In this document: positions 15,081 through 22,752 of the stretch, piece by piece
Layout: every line of letters starts with the position of its first letter
How positions within the stretch are numbered: position 1 is the first letter of the stretch
Source: Thermoleophilaceae bacterium
GTDB lineage: Bacteria > Actinomycetota > Thermoleophilia > Solirubrobacterales > Thermoleophilaceae
Assembly: GCA_030447905.1 (NCBI GenBank)
Contig: JAUJNZ010000011.1
Coordinates: forward strand, 1 to 64,000
DNA: 64,000 bases
Direction: 5' to 3'
Program-made: the position numbers and the translations under genes
Notes under the pieces: model-generated
Database searches by the model: none
What the model saw: the letters and a program-made list of their open reading frames with translations, nothing else
Told to the model about the DNA's origin: nothing

Positions 15081-15153
15081 TGGGCCGTGCTGGGCTCGAA
15101 CCAGCGACCCCCAGCTTGTCGAGCTGGTGCTCTCCCAACTGAGCTAACGGCCC
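15081..15153 (-). tRNA. tRNA-Val (anticodon GAC)
   Basis: A 73-nt cloverleaf on the minus strand. The acceptor GGGCCGT/ACGGCCC has discriminator A, the D-arm contains AGCTCAGTTGGGAGAGC, the anticodon stem CCAGC/GCTGG surrounds TCGACAA (anticodon GAC), and the T-arm is GCTGG-TTCGAGC-CCAGC. CCA is not encoded. Its 3' half is repeated at 5571-5613, making it the likely integration target of the adjacent island. Confidence 0.97.
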
Positions 15154-15415
15154 GGGACGGGCGAGGATACCCCAGAGAGCCTCCGGCCGCCGCATGAAAC
15201 GATCTGCTCCTGGCTCGTCGCTCCCTCGATCAGTGCGCGCGGGCGCCGATGACGGTCGCGCTGAGAAGACGCGCGTTGGGCGCCATGGGCCCGCCGCTGG
15301 TCGCGAGAGCCGACCATCGAGGTCTCTGTTCATCGGCCCCGGCTCGGCGTACACCCGGTCGGCCGCCCGGGGCTAGCAGCATAATCCCCGACGACGAGAA
15401 GGCCTGGAGGCCAGA

Positions 15416-15916
15416 TTGAGTCAGTCGACGCGCACCTTCTTGACCGTTGCAGCCGGAGTCGTGGTCGGCGGAGTGATGCTCGTGGTACTCGGGGCTCTGA
15501 TCGGAGTCGTAGCCGTGGGAGGGGTAGGCGCTGAGGAGAAGGGCGGCATGGAAGCCGACAAACGTGGGCAAGCGGAGGAGGCAATTGATCGATCGATCGA
15601 GGAAGAGCGACGCGACCCGTCTCTGGTGGGAGAGAGATGGTGCGATTCTCAGACGGGCGACCGGCTCGTCGAGCTCGGTGCCTTGCTCCTCGCGACCGAG
15701 AGCCCTGCTCGAGCAGTCGAGCTCCAGGACGCGATATTCGACCTCTCCGCTGACGCGCCGCCCGGAGCGTTCTGTGCTGTGGCGGAGCTCGACGCCCTGG
15801 TTACGCACTGGAACGACTACGCCGCCAGTTCGAAGGCACAGAAGTTCAAGCCACGCCAGCAGGTCAGGCGTGTCCGTGAATTTCAGAGAGAGCACAAGTT
15901 AAACGAGCCGCTCTAG
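15416..15916 (+). CDS. hypothetical membrane-anchored protein
   Basis: 166 residues starting with TTG, supported by GGAGG 5 nt before it. There is one N-terminal membrane helix (TFLTVAAGVVVGGVMLVVLGALIGVVAVGG in segments), then a charged soluble domain with two Cys (ERWCDSQTGD, GAFCAVAELD) that could form a disulfide outside the cell. No family is recognised. The interval 15154-15415 upstream contains no gene I can support. The opposite strand is also open but lacks a start or recognisable features. Confidence 0.55.
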   Translation: MSQSTRTFLTVAAGVVVGGVMLVVLGALIGVVAVGGVGAEEKGGMEADKRGQAEEAIDRSIEEERRDPSLVGERWCDSQTGDRLVELGALLLATESPARAVELQDAIFDLSADAPPGAFCAVAELDALVTHWNDYAASSKAQKFKPRQQVRRVREFQREHKLNEPL

Positions 15917-16065
15917 TGCCGTCGCTGAGATAGACCACGCCGACGTTCGTCACGAACGCTCCTTATCCCGGGGAGCGGGAGCGGCCGCGGGCCGCCGGAC
16001 GGATCCGCTCGACACACGGTGGGAGCACACTTACGTTCGACGAGCGCGGATCGGTCCGGAGTAAG

Positions 16066-16136
16066 AGGCGACGACCGGAATCGAACCGGTGTAAACGGCT
16101 TTGCAGGCCGCCGCGTAACCACTCCGCCACGTCGCC
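16066..16136 (-). tRNA. tRNA-Cys (anticodon GCA)
   Basis: A 71-nt cloverleaf on the minus strand. Acceptor GGCGACG/CGTCGCC with discriminator U (the identity base for Cys), anticodon stem CGGC/GCCG around CTGCAAA (anticodon GCA), T-arm ACCGG-TTCGATT-CCGGT. CCA is not encoded. The 15917-16065 gap beside it holds no gene I can see. Confidence 0.96.
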
Positions 16137-16222
16137 GCGACGAATGAGGCTAGCGTCCCACCACGAGATCTCGACGAAATCCCCGAGTTTGAGCCGCGTC
16201 ACACCGCGGGAGATCCCCAACC

Positions 16223-17166
16223 ATGGCGAGATGGACGGCCGACTCGATCCCCGACCAGAGCGGTCGGGTCGTGGTCGTCACCGGCGCCAACAGCGGCATC
16301 GGGCTCGTAACGGCGCGCGAGCTCGCGCGCGCGGGCGCACGCGTGATCATGGGCGTCCGCGACACCGTCCGCGGCGAGCGGGCCGCCCAGAGCGCACGCA
16401 CCGCCGCCCCGCAGCCGAGATCGAGACCATGGAGCTCGACCTGGCCGACCTCGCCTCGGTGCGCTCCTTCACCGAGGCCTTCGCCCAGCGCCACGAGGGG
16501 CCGGACGTGCTCATCAACAACGCGGGTGTCATGGCCCTTCCCCACCGCCACACCGCCGACGGCTTCGAGATGCAGTTCGGTACGAACCACCTCGGTCACT
16601 TCGCGCTCACCGGGCGGCTGCTGCCGGGGCTCATGGGGCGACCCGAGCCGCGCGTCGTCACGGTCTCGAGCGTCGCCCACAAGCAGGGCAGGATCAACCT
16701 CGACGACCTCCAGGGCGAGCAGCGCTACCGAAGGCGAGCGGCCTACACGCAGTCGAAGCTCGCCAACCTCATGTTTGCCCTCGAGCTCGCACGCCGGGCC
16801 GGCGCCGCCGGGCTCGCGCTGCGTAGCGTGGCCGCCCACCCCGGCTACGCGGCGACCAACCTGCTGTTCGTCGGGCCGCGCATGGAGGGCAGCAAGGCCG
16901 GCGAGAAGCTGATGGCGGTCGCCAGCCAGATCGCCCAGAGCGCTGAGCGGGGCGCTCTTCCGAGCCTTTATGCGGCGACCGTACCCGTCCTACCCAGCGG
17001 GTCCTACGTGGGCCCCGATGGCCCGATGGAGATATGGGGCTTCCCACGGCTCGTCGGCACGAGCGCCCGCGCCCGCGACCGGGAGACGGCGCGCCGCCTG
17101 TGGGAGGTCTCGGAGGAACTCACCGGCGTCCCCTACGACTTCGCCGCGTTGGCCGCCGCCCGTTGA
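16223..17166 (+). pseudogene. short-chain dehydrogenase/reductase with a frameshift
   Basis: From the ATG at 16223 the frame gives [19 protein letters not shown], the NAD-binding TGANSGIG and [13 protein letters not shown], then loses sense. The frame one base back picks up exactly there with [21 protein letters not shown], the catalytic YTQSKLA and [12 protein letters not shown] and runs to the TGA at 17164-17166. Together they make one retinol-dehydrogenase-like SDR of about 314 residues. A one-base loss (or two-base gain) in the C-rich stretch around 16395-16425 explains the break. It may be a genuine recent pseudogene or a sequencing error in a C-run. The substrate is unknown. Confidence 0.85.
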
Positions 17167-17211
17167 GCACGGGGCCGCCTCTTTCGCTCTGGCGGACCGC
17201 TTCCCGGTGGA

Positions 17212-17217
17212 TATACT
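17212..17217 (+). promoter_or_regulatory. -10 element of tRNA-Gly
   Basis: TATACT lies 10 nt before the first base of tRNA-Gly, in the gap after the SDR gene. No clear -35 accompanies it. Confidence 0.5.
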
Positions 17218-17227
17218 CGCGGCTCGC

Positions 17228-17301
17228 GCGGATGTAGCTCAGTTGGCTAGAGCGTCTGCTTGCCATGCAGAAGGTCGTGGGTTCGAGTCCCATCATCCGC
17301 T
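17228..17301 (+). tRNA. tRNA-Gly (anticodon GCC)
   Basis: A 74-nt cloverleaf. Acceptor GCGGATG/CATCCGC with discriminator U, D-arm AGCTCAGTTGGCTAGAGC, anticodon stem TCTGC/GCAGA around TTGCCAT (anticodon GCC), T-arm GTGGG-TTCGAGT-CCCAT. CCA is not encoded. A strong terminator follows 2 nt later. Confidence 0.96.
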
Positions 17302-17303
17302 CT

Positions 17304-17334
17304 GAGAAAGCGCCTGCAAGCGGGCGCTTTTCTC
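17304..17334 (+). terminator. intrinsic terminator of tRNA-Gly
   Basis: GAGAAAGCGCC (17304-17314) pairs with GGCGCTTTTCTC (17323-17334), leaving one bulged T and an 8-nt loop. The four T residues are inside the 3' arm. It follows the tRNA end by 2 nt. Confidence 0.85.
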
Positions 17335-17421
17335 GTTGGGATAACGGCCCGCGCGCGTGAAGCGCGATCCCGAGATCGGCCTGCTTGACGACCTGAGCGG
17401 CGCCTTCGCCGGGGTCACGCC

Positions 17422-17916
17422 CTAGAAGGTACCCCCGGGGGCCGTTCCAAGCGAAGCGAGCTTCCATTCGTCGCTGCTCTTCCATTTGAAGGTGCGCTCC
17501 CGGATCTTCTCCAGCTGGAGGGTCGCGGGCGTTTGAGTGGGTATCTGGATTCGCGCTGTCGCCCTCCGGCCCTGGACCCGTACGTCGCGTACCTCCACCG
17601 CCGCCAGCCGTCGCTTCGCCGCCCCCCCCGACAGCTGTCCCAGCTGGTTGATCGAGAACTCACACTGAAGGCCGCTCACGGGAGACCGAGCAGCGGGTGT
17701 CAGCTGCCTGCAGGCCTCCTTCCCGTCGCCCCGGGAGGCCGCCGTGTAGAAGCGCTGGATGGTCTCGGCGATCTCGCCCTCATCGTCGCCCCCGCACCCA
17801 GCCAGGGCGAGCGACGCGAGTACGCTCAGCGCAAGAACTACGAGCTTTGCGGCGAGTTTGCTGCTCAGACGGCTCTGCCCGAAGGTTTGGGGAGCTTCTC
17901 TGTGGTGATGCGGCAA
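17422..17916 (-). CDS. putative lipoprotein with a small NTF2-like domain
   Basis: 164 residues. The signal peptide ends in the lipobox LALAGC (Cys at about residue 41), after which GGDDEGEIAETIQRFYTAASRGDGKEACRQL resembles the opening helices of SnoaL/DUF4878-type NTF2-like domains. Two further Cys occur in EACRQL and LQCEFS. The start may be the TTG at 17916 or a codon nearer the signal peptide. It would be anchored to the outer face of the membrane. No function is assigned. It is convergent with tRNA-Gly and divergent from the CooC-like gene. Confidence 0.68.
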   Translation of the reverse strand: MPHHHREAPQTFGQSRLSSKLAAKLVVLALSVLASLALAGCGGDDEGEIAETIQRFYTAASRGDGKEACRQLTPAARSPVSGLQCEFSINQLGQLSGGAAKRRLAAVEVRDVRVQGRRATARIQIPTQTPATLQLEKIRERTFKWKSSDEWKLASLGTAPGGTF

Positions 17917-18136
17917 GGGTCTCAGAAGGCTCGTCTACGCGCGCCTCCTTCTTCGATTGCGCCGACGCGCCCCCTGCTCTCTCGCCCAGGCGGTGCCCTG
18001 GCCTCCGGCAAGCAAGTACAGACCGCCTAGAGGGTGGGTCTCAGGTTGCGGCCGGCGCTGGATGTCGCCCTCCGGCCCCTCCACCACGTCGACATCTGCA
18101 TCTCAGCGCATGACCCGGCTAGTGTTTCGCGCTGGG

Positions 18137-18904
18137 ATGAAGCTCGCGGTCGTGGGAAAAGGGGGCGTGGGAAAGACGTCCATCTCGGGGACGCTCGCCC
18201 GCCTGCTCGCTCGTCGCGGCCACCGGGTGCTGGCCGTCGACGGCGACCCCAACCCCACCCTCGCGCTTTCGCTCGGGGTCTCACCCGCGCGGATGGAGAG
18301 CATGCCGGCGTTGTCGTCCGAGCTGGTGGAGCGCACCGAGGAGGGATACAGGCTGACCAGTACCCTCGAGGAAGTCTGCGCGTCGCACTCGCTGCTGGCC
18401 CCCGACGGCGTGACGCTGCTGGCGATGAGGCCGGCAGAACAGGCGGGGACGGGCTGACTGGGGCTACTCCACGCTACGGTCCGTAGCGTCGTCGCGGTGG
18501 CCTCCGAGGCTCGTGAGGATGTGTGCATCCTGGACATCGAGGCTTCGCTGGAGCACTTCTCGCAGAACAAGGCCCTGCACGCCGACACGATGCTCGTGGT
18601 CGTCGAGCCGTACTTCCGCTCGTTGGAGACAGGGAGGCGCATGGTCGGGTTGGGCAAGCAACTCGCACCCGAACGGCTGGTTCTGGTCGCCAACAAGGTG
18701 CGCGACGAAGGCGAACTGGAGGCCGTCGAGCAGCTCGCCGCCTCGGAGGGGATCGCGGTGGCCGGTGCCGTGCCCTACGACGAGCGGCTGCTCGACGCCG
18801 AGCGGGCCGACAGTGCCCTGCTGGACCTGGACGCCCAGGCACCCGCGGTCACGGCCATCGACGAGCTCGCGACAGAGCTACTCGCGACCGACGGGGATCG
18901 CTGA
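18137..18904 (+). CDS. CooC/MinD-type P-loop ATPase with in-frame TGA: candidate selenoprotein
   Basis: Read through the TGA at 18455-18457 this is one 255-residue protein. It has a deviant Walker A, VGKGGVGKTS, at residues 6-15 and AVDGDPNPTLALSLG (residues 34-48). AMRPAEQAGTG-U-LGLLHATVRSV follows, with DVCILDIEASLEH (Walker B-type region) and VVVEPYFRSLETGRRM, ANKVRDEGE and AVPYDERLL after it. CooC proteins mature the nickel site of CO dehydrogenase, and relatives carry a conserved CxC at the position where codon 107 is TGA. The residue two further on is Gly. Frame is unchanged across the TGA with no other stop, and an 8-bp stem with loop GTC starts 13 nt after it. As a truncation the product would lack half of its fold. 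No CO dehydrogenase gene is in the window. Confidence 0.72.
18471..18489 (+). promoter_or_regulatory. candidate bacterial SECIS hairpin of the CooC-like gene
   Basis: ACGCTACG (18471-18478) pairs perfectly with CGTAGCGT (18482-18489) around a 3-nt loop GTC beginning with G. Twenty-one nucleotides separate the TGA from the loop. Geometry matches the candidate in the rhodanese gene and the published bacterial SECIS pattern as I know it. Confidence 0.6.
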
Positions 18905-18927
18905 GGGCGGGTCACGCCCGGCCCCAC

Positions 18928-19347
18928 CTAGCCGAGCGCGGCGTCGAGGGCCGCGTTGACGAGCTCGTCGGCACGGTGGTTCTGCTCGCGGCGGACGTCG
19001 CGCACCGACCACCGGTCGAAGCGCCCCAGCGCGGCCATCGCCTCCTGGTAGAGCGGTCGCAGCCCGGCGTGCTTGACCCGGTACTGCCCCCCGACCTGCC
19101 GCGCGACGAGCTGCGAGTCGCACACGACCGCGACCTCGCGCGCCCCGAGCGCCTCGGCGACCTGCAGCCCGAGCAGCAGCGCCCGGTACTCGGCCACGTT
19201 GTTGGTGGTCTCGCCGATGTAGGCGCTCTCCTCGAGGAGGGTCTCCCCGCCGACGCCGGAGGCCACGGCCGCGATGGCGGCCGGACCCGGGTTGCCCCGT
19301 GCCCCGCCGTCGACGTGGACGACCACCCTCTCGACCGCCTGGGCCAT
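18928..19347 (-). CDS. ribonuclease H-like protein (RNase HI family)
   Basis: 139 residues. The RNase H acidic residues are all present: HVDGGARGNPGPAAIA (first Asp), NNVAEYRALLLGL (Glu), VVCDSQLVARQV (second Asp) and NHRADELVNAALD (last Asp). This is the compact RNase HI type without the basic protrusion, which degrades RNA in RNA-DNA hybrids. The ATG at 19347 begins right before the first strand; the frame is open 45 bp more. It is convergent with the CooC-like gene and 51 bp downstream of the zinc-ribbon gene. Confidence 0.9.
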   Translation of the reverse strand: MAQAVERVVVHVDGGARGNPGPAAIAAVASGVGGETLLEESAYIGETTNNVAEYRALLLGLQVAEALGAREVAVVCDSQLVARQVGGQYRVKHAGLRPLYQEAMAALGRFDRWSVRDVRREQNHRADELVNAALDAALG

Positions 19348-19398
19348 TCGGGTGCCCTCCCTGCTAGGCGCGCGGCCGGTCGCCGCGCGCAAAGGCCT

Positions 19399-20361
19399 TC
19401 AGGACACTGACTCCAGGGCCAGGCCGAGGTGGCCATCTGCGTCGGCCTCCGCGTTCCAGATCCGGAGGTTCTCCTCGAGATCGCCGACCTCGTCACCTCG
19501 GTCGAGCAGCAGGACCGCCTGATCGGCATCGTCCAGAGCGACTCGGTAGCGATACCACGAGAGCTCCCAGGCCACGACGATGGCGACCTCGCGGGCGGCG
19601 GGCGCGTCCCCGAGCGGCGTAGCGCTCACCCATGGCTCACCCAGCGCGCGTCCTATCCCGGTGATCGTCCGCCGATGCTCGGAGGCGTTGAACAGCTCTA
19701 GCGCCCGCTCGAGCTTCCCCTCCCGGCTCGCCGGGACCGCCTGGACGGAACGCGGCTCGCGCCGGCGGCCGGGCAAGATTTCCCGCAGCGGAATGCCTCC
19801 GCCTGCTCGGGCTGGTCGCCGCGCCCATGCGGCGGTGCCGACGAGCTCGGCCGGCTCGTCGACGTCGGCCTCGGGCTCGGGACGCCGGCCCCCGTTCGAG
19901 GCCTCCACAGCTTCGGCAGTGCTCCGACCGGCCGACGAGCGCGTGCTCGAGGCCTCGCCGGCCGTCCGCTCGGCGGGCGCCGGCGCGGGCGACTCGGCGC
20001 GACGCCCTTGGTGCTCTTCCTGGGTGCGCGGCAATCTCGCTGCCGGCTCGGTGGGGCCCTCGGAGGGCGCACGCGGCGCTCCCCACAGTCCCTGGTCCTC
20101 GGCCCACTGAGCCGCCTTGGCCCACCACGAGCTTCGGGGGCGCCACTCGTTCTCCCGAGCGAGGGTCCTTTCCTCGACGGCGGACTCGCGCGGCCAGCGG
20201 GCGCGCACCGCGCGGAAGGTGCACAGCTCGCACACGCGACGGCGCTCCCCGCCCACCACGAACGTGTCGATTCGCTCGCCCTTGAGGATCGTGCGCTCAC
20301 ACAGATCGCAGGAGATGAGGTCGTGGACCGGCCGAAGTTCCTTGTGCATGACCCGCGGCAT
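19399..20361 (-). CDS. zinc-ribbon protein of unknown function
   Basis: 320 residues. The N-terminus has a CxxC...CxxC zinc-ribbon, CDLCERTI and RRVCELCTF (Cys18, 21, 44, 47). A long low-complexity Pro/Ala/Arg/Glu linker (about 70-215) follows, then a folded C-terminal region with LERALELFNASEHRRTITGIGRALGEP and VAIVVAWELSWYRYRVALDD. The end resembles a short WxWYxY-type module, but I do not recognise a family. A second in-frame Met is at residue 5. It may be a lineage-specific nucleic-acid or protein-interaction factor. It reads in the same direction as RNase H downstream. Confidence 0.7.
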   Translation of the reverse strand: MPRVMHKELRPVHDLISCDLCERTILKGERIDTFVVGGERRRVCELCTFRAVRARWPRESAVEERTLARENEWRPRSSWWAKAAQWAEDQGLWGAPRAPSEGPTEPAARLPRTQEEHQGRRAESPAPAPAERTAGEASSTRSSAGRSTAEAVEASNGGRRPEPEADVDEPAELVGTAAWARRPARAGGGIPLREILPGRRREPRSVQAVPASREGKLERALELFNASEHRRTITGIGRALGEPWVSATPLGDAPAAREVAIVVAWELSWYRYRVALDDADQAVLLLDRGDEVGDLEENLRIWNAEADADGHLGLALESVS

Positions 20362-20436
20362 GGTAGCGGTGGCTGCGGCGGAAAACCGTCCTTTGGCCGC
20401 TCACTGGGAGAAGTTTTCACCTAGCGCGCGGACCAC

Positions 20437-20458
20437 TTTACCTCAAGCTGAGGGTAAA
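20437..20458. repeat. imperfect inverted repeat upstream of the zinc-ribbon gene
   Basis: TTTACC-TCA (20437-20445) and TGA-G-GGTAAA (20449-20458) form an inverted repeat with one bulged base, about 75 bp upstream of the zinc-ribbon start. A partial copy of the left arm, TTTACTCAAG, lies at 20471-20480. It is an AT-rich island in a very GC-rich gap, so an operator or promoter is plausible. Confidence 0.4.
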
Positions 20459-20499
20459 TGAGGTCGAGACTTTACTCAAGGTCGTGTTTTTCGCCTCCT

Positions 20500-20531
20500 C
20501 CCCGCAAACCGGGGCTACTCCCGAGGGGAGT
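20500..20531 (-). terminator. tandem hairpins after the EF-G-like gene
   Basis: Two adjacent stems: CCCCG/CGGGG (20500-20504 with 20510-20514) and ACTCCC/GGGAGT (20517-20522 with 20526-20531, loop GAG). They lie about 55-85 nt beyond the stop of the EF-G-like gene. No T-tract is present. Termination is likely but unproven. Confidence 0.4.
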
Positions 20532-20585
20532 CGCGCGAGGTCCGAGCCAGCTTGACTCGCTCGGCCTCGCCCCGCATCCGTGCCC

Positions 20586-22691
20586 TCAGGCTCGGCTCGA
20601 GGGAGAAGCCGCCGCGCTAGCCCGAACCGCCTCCCCTACGTCGCCCGCCTGGGCGATCACCTTCTCGGCGAGGTGCGCCGGCACCTGCTCGTAGCGGGCG
20701 AACTCCATCGAGTACTCGCCGCGGCCGCCGGTGATCGCCCGCAGATCCGGCGCGTAGGAGAGCATCTCGGCCATCGGGACCTCGGCCTTGACCTCGGTCA
20801 TCGAGCCCTTGGGCTCCATGCCCAGCGGTCGCCCCCGACGAGAGTTGAGGTCCCCGATCACGTCGCCCACCGAGTCCTCGGGCACCGACACCGTCGCGGT
20901 CATGATCGGCTCGAGCAGGGCCGGGCTCGCCTTCTCCATCGCCTGCTTGAACGCCATCGACCCGGCGATCTTGAACGCCATCTCCGACGAGTCGACGGTG
21001 TGGTAGGAGCCGTCGTAGAGGCGCACGCGAACGTCCTTGACCGGGTAGCCGGCGACCGTCCCATGGGCCATCGCCTCCTGGATTCCCTTCTCCACCGCGG
21101 GGATGAAGCCCGAGGGGATGACCCCGCCCTTGATCTGGTCGACGAACTCGAACCCGCCGCCCTCGGGCAGCGGCTCGAGCTCGATGTGGCAGTCGCCGAA
21201 CTGGCCGCGCCCGCCGGTCTGCTTCTTGTAGCGCCCCTGGGCCTTGGCCGATCCCTGGATCGTCTCCTGATAGGGGACTCGCGGCGGATGGAGCGCGACC
21301 TCGGCGCCGAAGCGCTCGCGCATCCGCTCGACGATCACCTCCACGTGGACCTGCGAGAGGCCGGCGACGATCTGCTCGCCGGTCTGGGGGTCGCGATGGA
21401 AGTCGATCGTCGGGTCCTCCTCCTGCAGGCGCCGCAGCGCCGCTCCCACCTTCTCCTCGTCGCCCTTGGCCTTGGGCTCGATCGCAAACGCCATCACCGG
21501 CGCAGGGAGGTCGGGAAGCCCGAGGGCGAAGCTCCCGTCGCTGGCCGCCAGAACGTCGCCGGCGTGGGTCTCCTTGAGCTTGGCCACCGCGCCGATGTCC
21601 CCCGGTCCGAGATCTTCGGCGTGCTCGCGCTCGGCCCCCTGAGGGACGATCAGCTGGCCGAGGCGCTCCTTGTGGTGGACGCGGCAGTTGACGAGCTGAG
21701 AGTCAGACCGCACGACGCCCTGGTAGACGCGGAACAGGTTGATGCGCCCCGCGTACGGATCGGCGAGCGTCTTGAACACGAAGGCCACGGTGTCGCGGTC
21801 CTCCTCGGGCGCCAGCGTCGTGCCGCCGTCGAGCGAGATCTCGCCGACCATCTCCGGCGAGGGCAGGTCCTCGACCAGGGCGTCGAGCAGGCGGTTGGTG
21901 CCGAGGTTGCGGGTAGCCACGCCGCAGGTCACGGGGAAGATCCGTCCCTCGGTGACGCCCGCCTTGAGCGCGGTCACCACCTCCTGGTGGGAGATCTCCT
22001 CACCCTCGAGGTAGCGCTCCATGAGCTCGTCGGAGACCTCGCAGACCTCGTCCATCAGCTTCTCGCGGTACTCCTCGGCCTGGGCGACGAGCTCCTCGGG
22101 GATGTCGATCTCGCGGCTGTTGTCGCGGCCGTCGCCGTCGTACTCGTAGGCCTTCATGTCGACGAGGTCGATCACCCCGCGGACCTCGTGCTCGGTGCCG
22201 ATCGGGATCTCGGTGGCGACGACGTGCTGGCCGAAGGCCGCCTTCAGCGAGTCGAGGGTGCGAAAGAAGTCGGCACGCTCGCGGTCGAGCATGTTGACGA
22301 ACACGATCCGCGCGATCCCGAGCTCGTCGGCGCGCTGCCACAGGCGCTCTGTGCCGACCTCGACGCCCATCACGCCGTTGACCACGAACACCGCCCCCTC
22401 GCAGACGCGCATGGCGGCGAGCGTGTCGGCCAGGAAGCTGGACTCGCCCGGGGTGTCGATCAGGTTGATCTTGCGGTCCTGCCACCGGAAGGAGGAGAGG
22501 CTCGCGGCGATCGACATCGAGCGCGCCTTCTCGTCGGCCGCCGAGTCTGAGACCGTCGTCCCGTCGGCCACCGACCCGAGCCGTTTGATCGCGCCGGCCT
22601 GGTAGAGCAGAGCCTCGCTGGTCGAGGTCTTGCCGCCGCCGCGGTGGCCGACCAAGGCCACGTTGCGAATCCTCCCAGCCCCTTCGTGCAT
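20586..22691 (-). CDS. elongation factor G paralogue (EF-G-like GTPase)
   Basis: 701 residues. The G domain has GHRGGGKT (15-22), DTPGES and NMLDRERADF, where canonical EF-G has GHIDAGKT and NKMD. Domain II, III and IV-V follow, including GLPDLPAPVMAFAIEPK, GLSQVHVEVIVERM, TGGRGQFGDC, the domain IV stretch VDQIKGGVIPSGFIPAVEKG and RRGRPLGMEP. The altered GTPase motifs mark the EF-G-like paralogue group rather than the main translocase, which normally sits next to tuf and rpsG/L. Its role (ribosome rescue, recycling or specialised translation) is unsettled. It follows the whiG-type sigma gene by 61 bp in the same direction. Confidence 0.9.
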   Translation of the reverse strand: MHEGAGRIRNVALVGHRGGGKTSTSEALLYQAGAIKRLGSVADGTTVSDSAADEKARSMSIAASLSSFRWQDRKINLIDTPGESSFLADTLAAMRVCEGAVFVVNGVMGVEVGTERLWQRADELGIARIVFVNMLDRERADFFRTLDSLKAAFGQHVVATEIPIGTEHEVRGVIDLVDMKAYEYDGDGRDNSREIDIPEELVAQAEEYREKLMDEVCEVSDELMERYLEGEEISHQEVVTALKAGVTEGRIFPVTCGVATRNLGTNRLLDALVEDLPSPEMVGEISLDGGTTLAPEEDRDTVAFVFKTLADPYAGRINLFRVYQGVVRSDSQLVNCRVHHKERLGQLIVPQGAEREHAEDLGPGDIGAVAKLKETHAGDVLAASDGSFALGLPDLPAPVMAFAIEPKAKGDEEKVGAALRRLQEEDPTIDFHRDPQTGEQIVAGLSQVHVEVIVERMRERFGAEVALHPPRVPYQETIQGSAKAQGRYKKQTGGRGQFGDCHIELEPLPEGGGFEFVDQIKGGVIPSGFIPAVEKGIQEAMAHGTVAGYPVKDVRVRLYDGSYHTVDSSEMAFKIAGSMAFKQAMEKASPALLEPIMTATVSVPEDSVGDVIGDLNSRRGRPLGMEPKGSMTEVKAEVPMAEMLSYAPDLRAITGGRGEYSMEFARYEQVPAHLAEKVIAQAGDVGEAVRASAAASPSSRA

Positions 22692-22752
22692 GCCGAAGCT
22701 CCTCTCCTCGGTGTCCCTCGGGGGAATGTACCGAGCCGCCGGCCGCGACGAC

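Larger units (their letters stand above)
5571..15153. mobile_element. putative relic genomic island at tRNA-Val(GAC)
   Basis: Inferred from the arrangement. An intact tRNA-Val lies at 15081-15153 and a direct-repeat copy of its 3' half at 5571-5613. The intervening DNA lies downstream of the tRNA 3' end, the side on which tRNA-targeting elements insert. The content is accessory: a redox/copper-type operon, a BlaI-M56 regulatory pair, ArsR, small thiol proteins and a candidate selenoprotein. Flanking DNA is more ordinary. No integrase, excisionase or replication gene is visible, and the 3' copy has diverged. If it is an island, it is old and immobile. Confidence 0.6.

Noticed and set aside
20580-22550. 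656-codon plus-strand open frame
   Set aside because: Antisense to the EF-G-like gene; no start signal and an unnatural composition.
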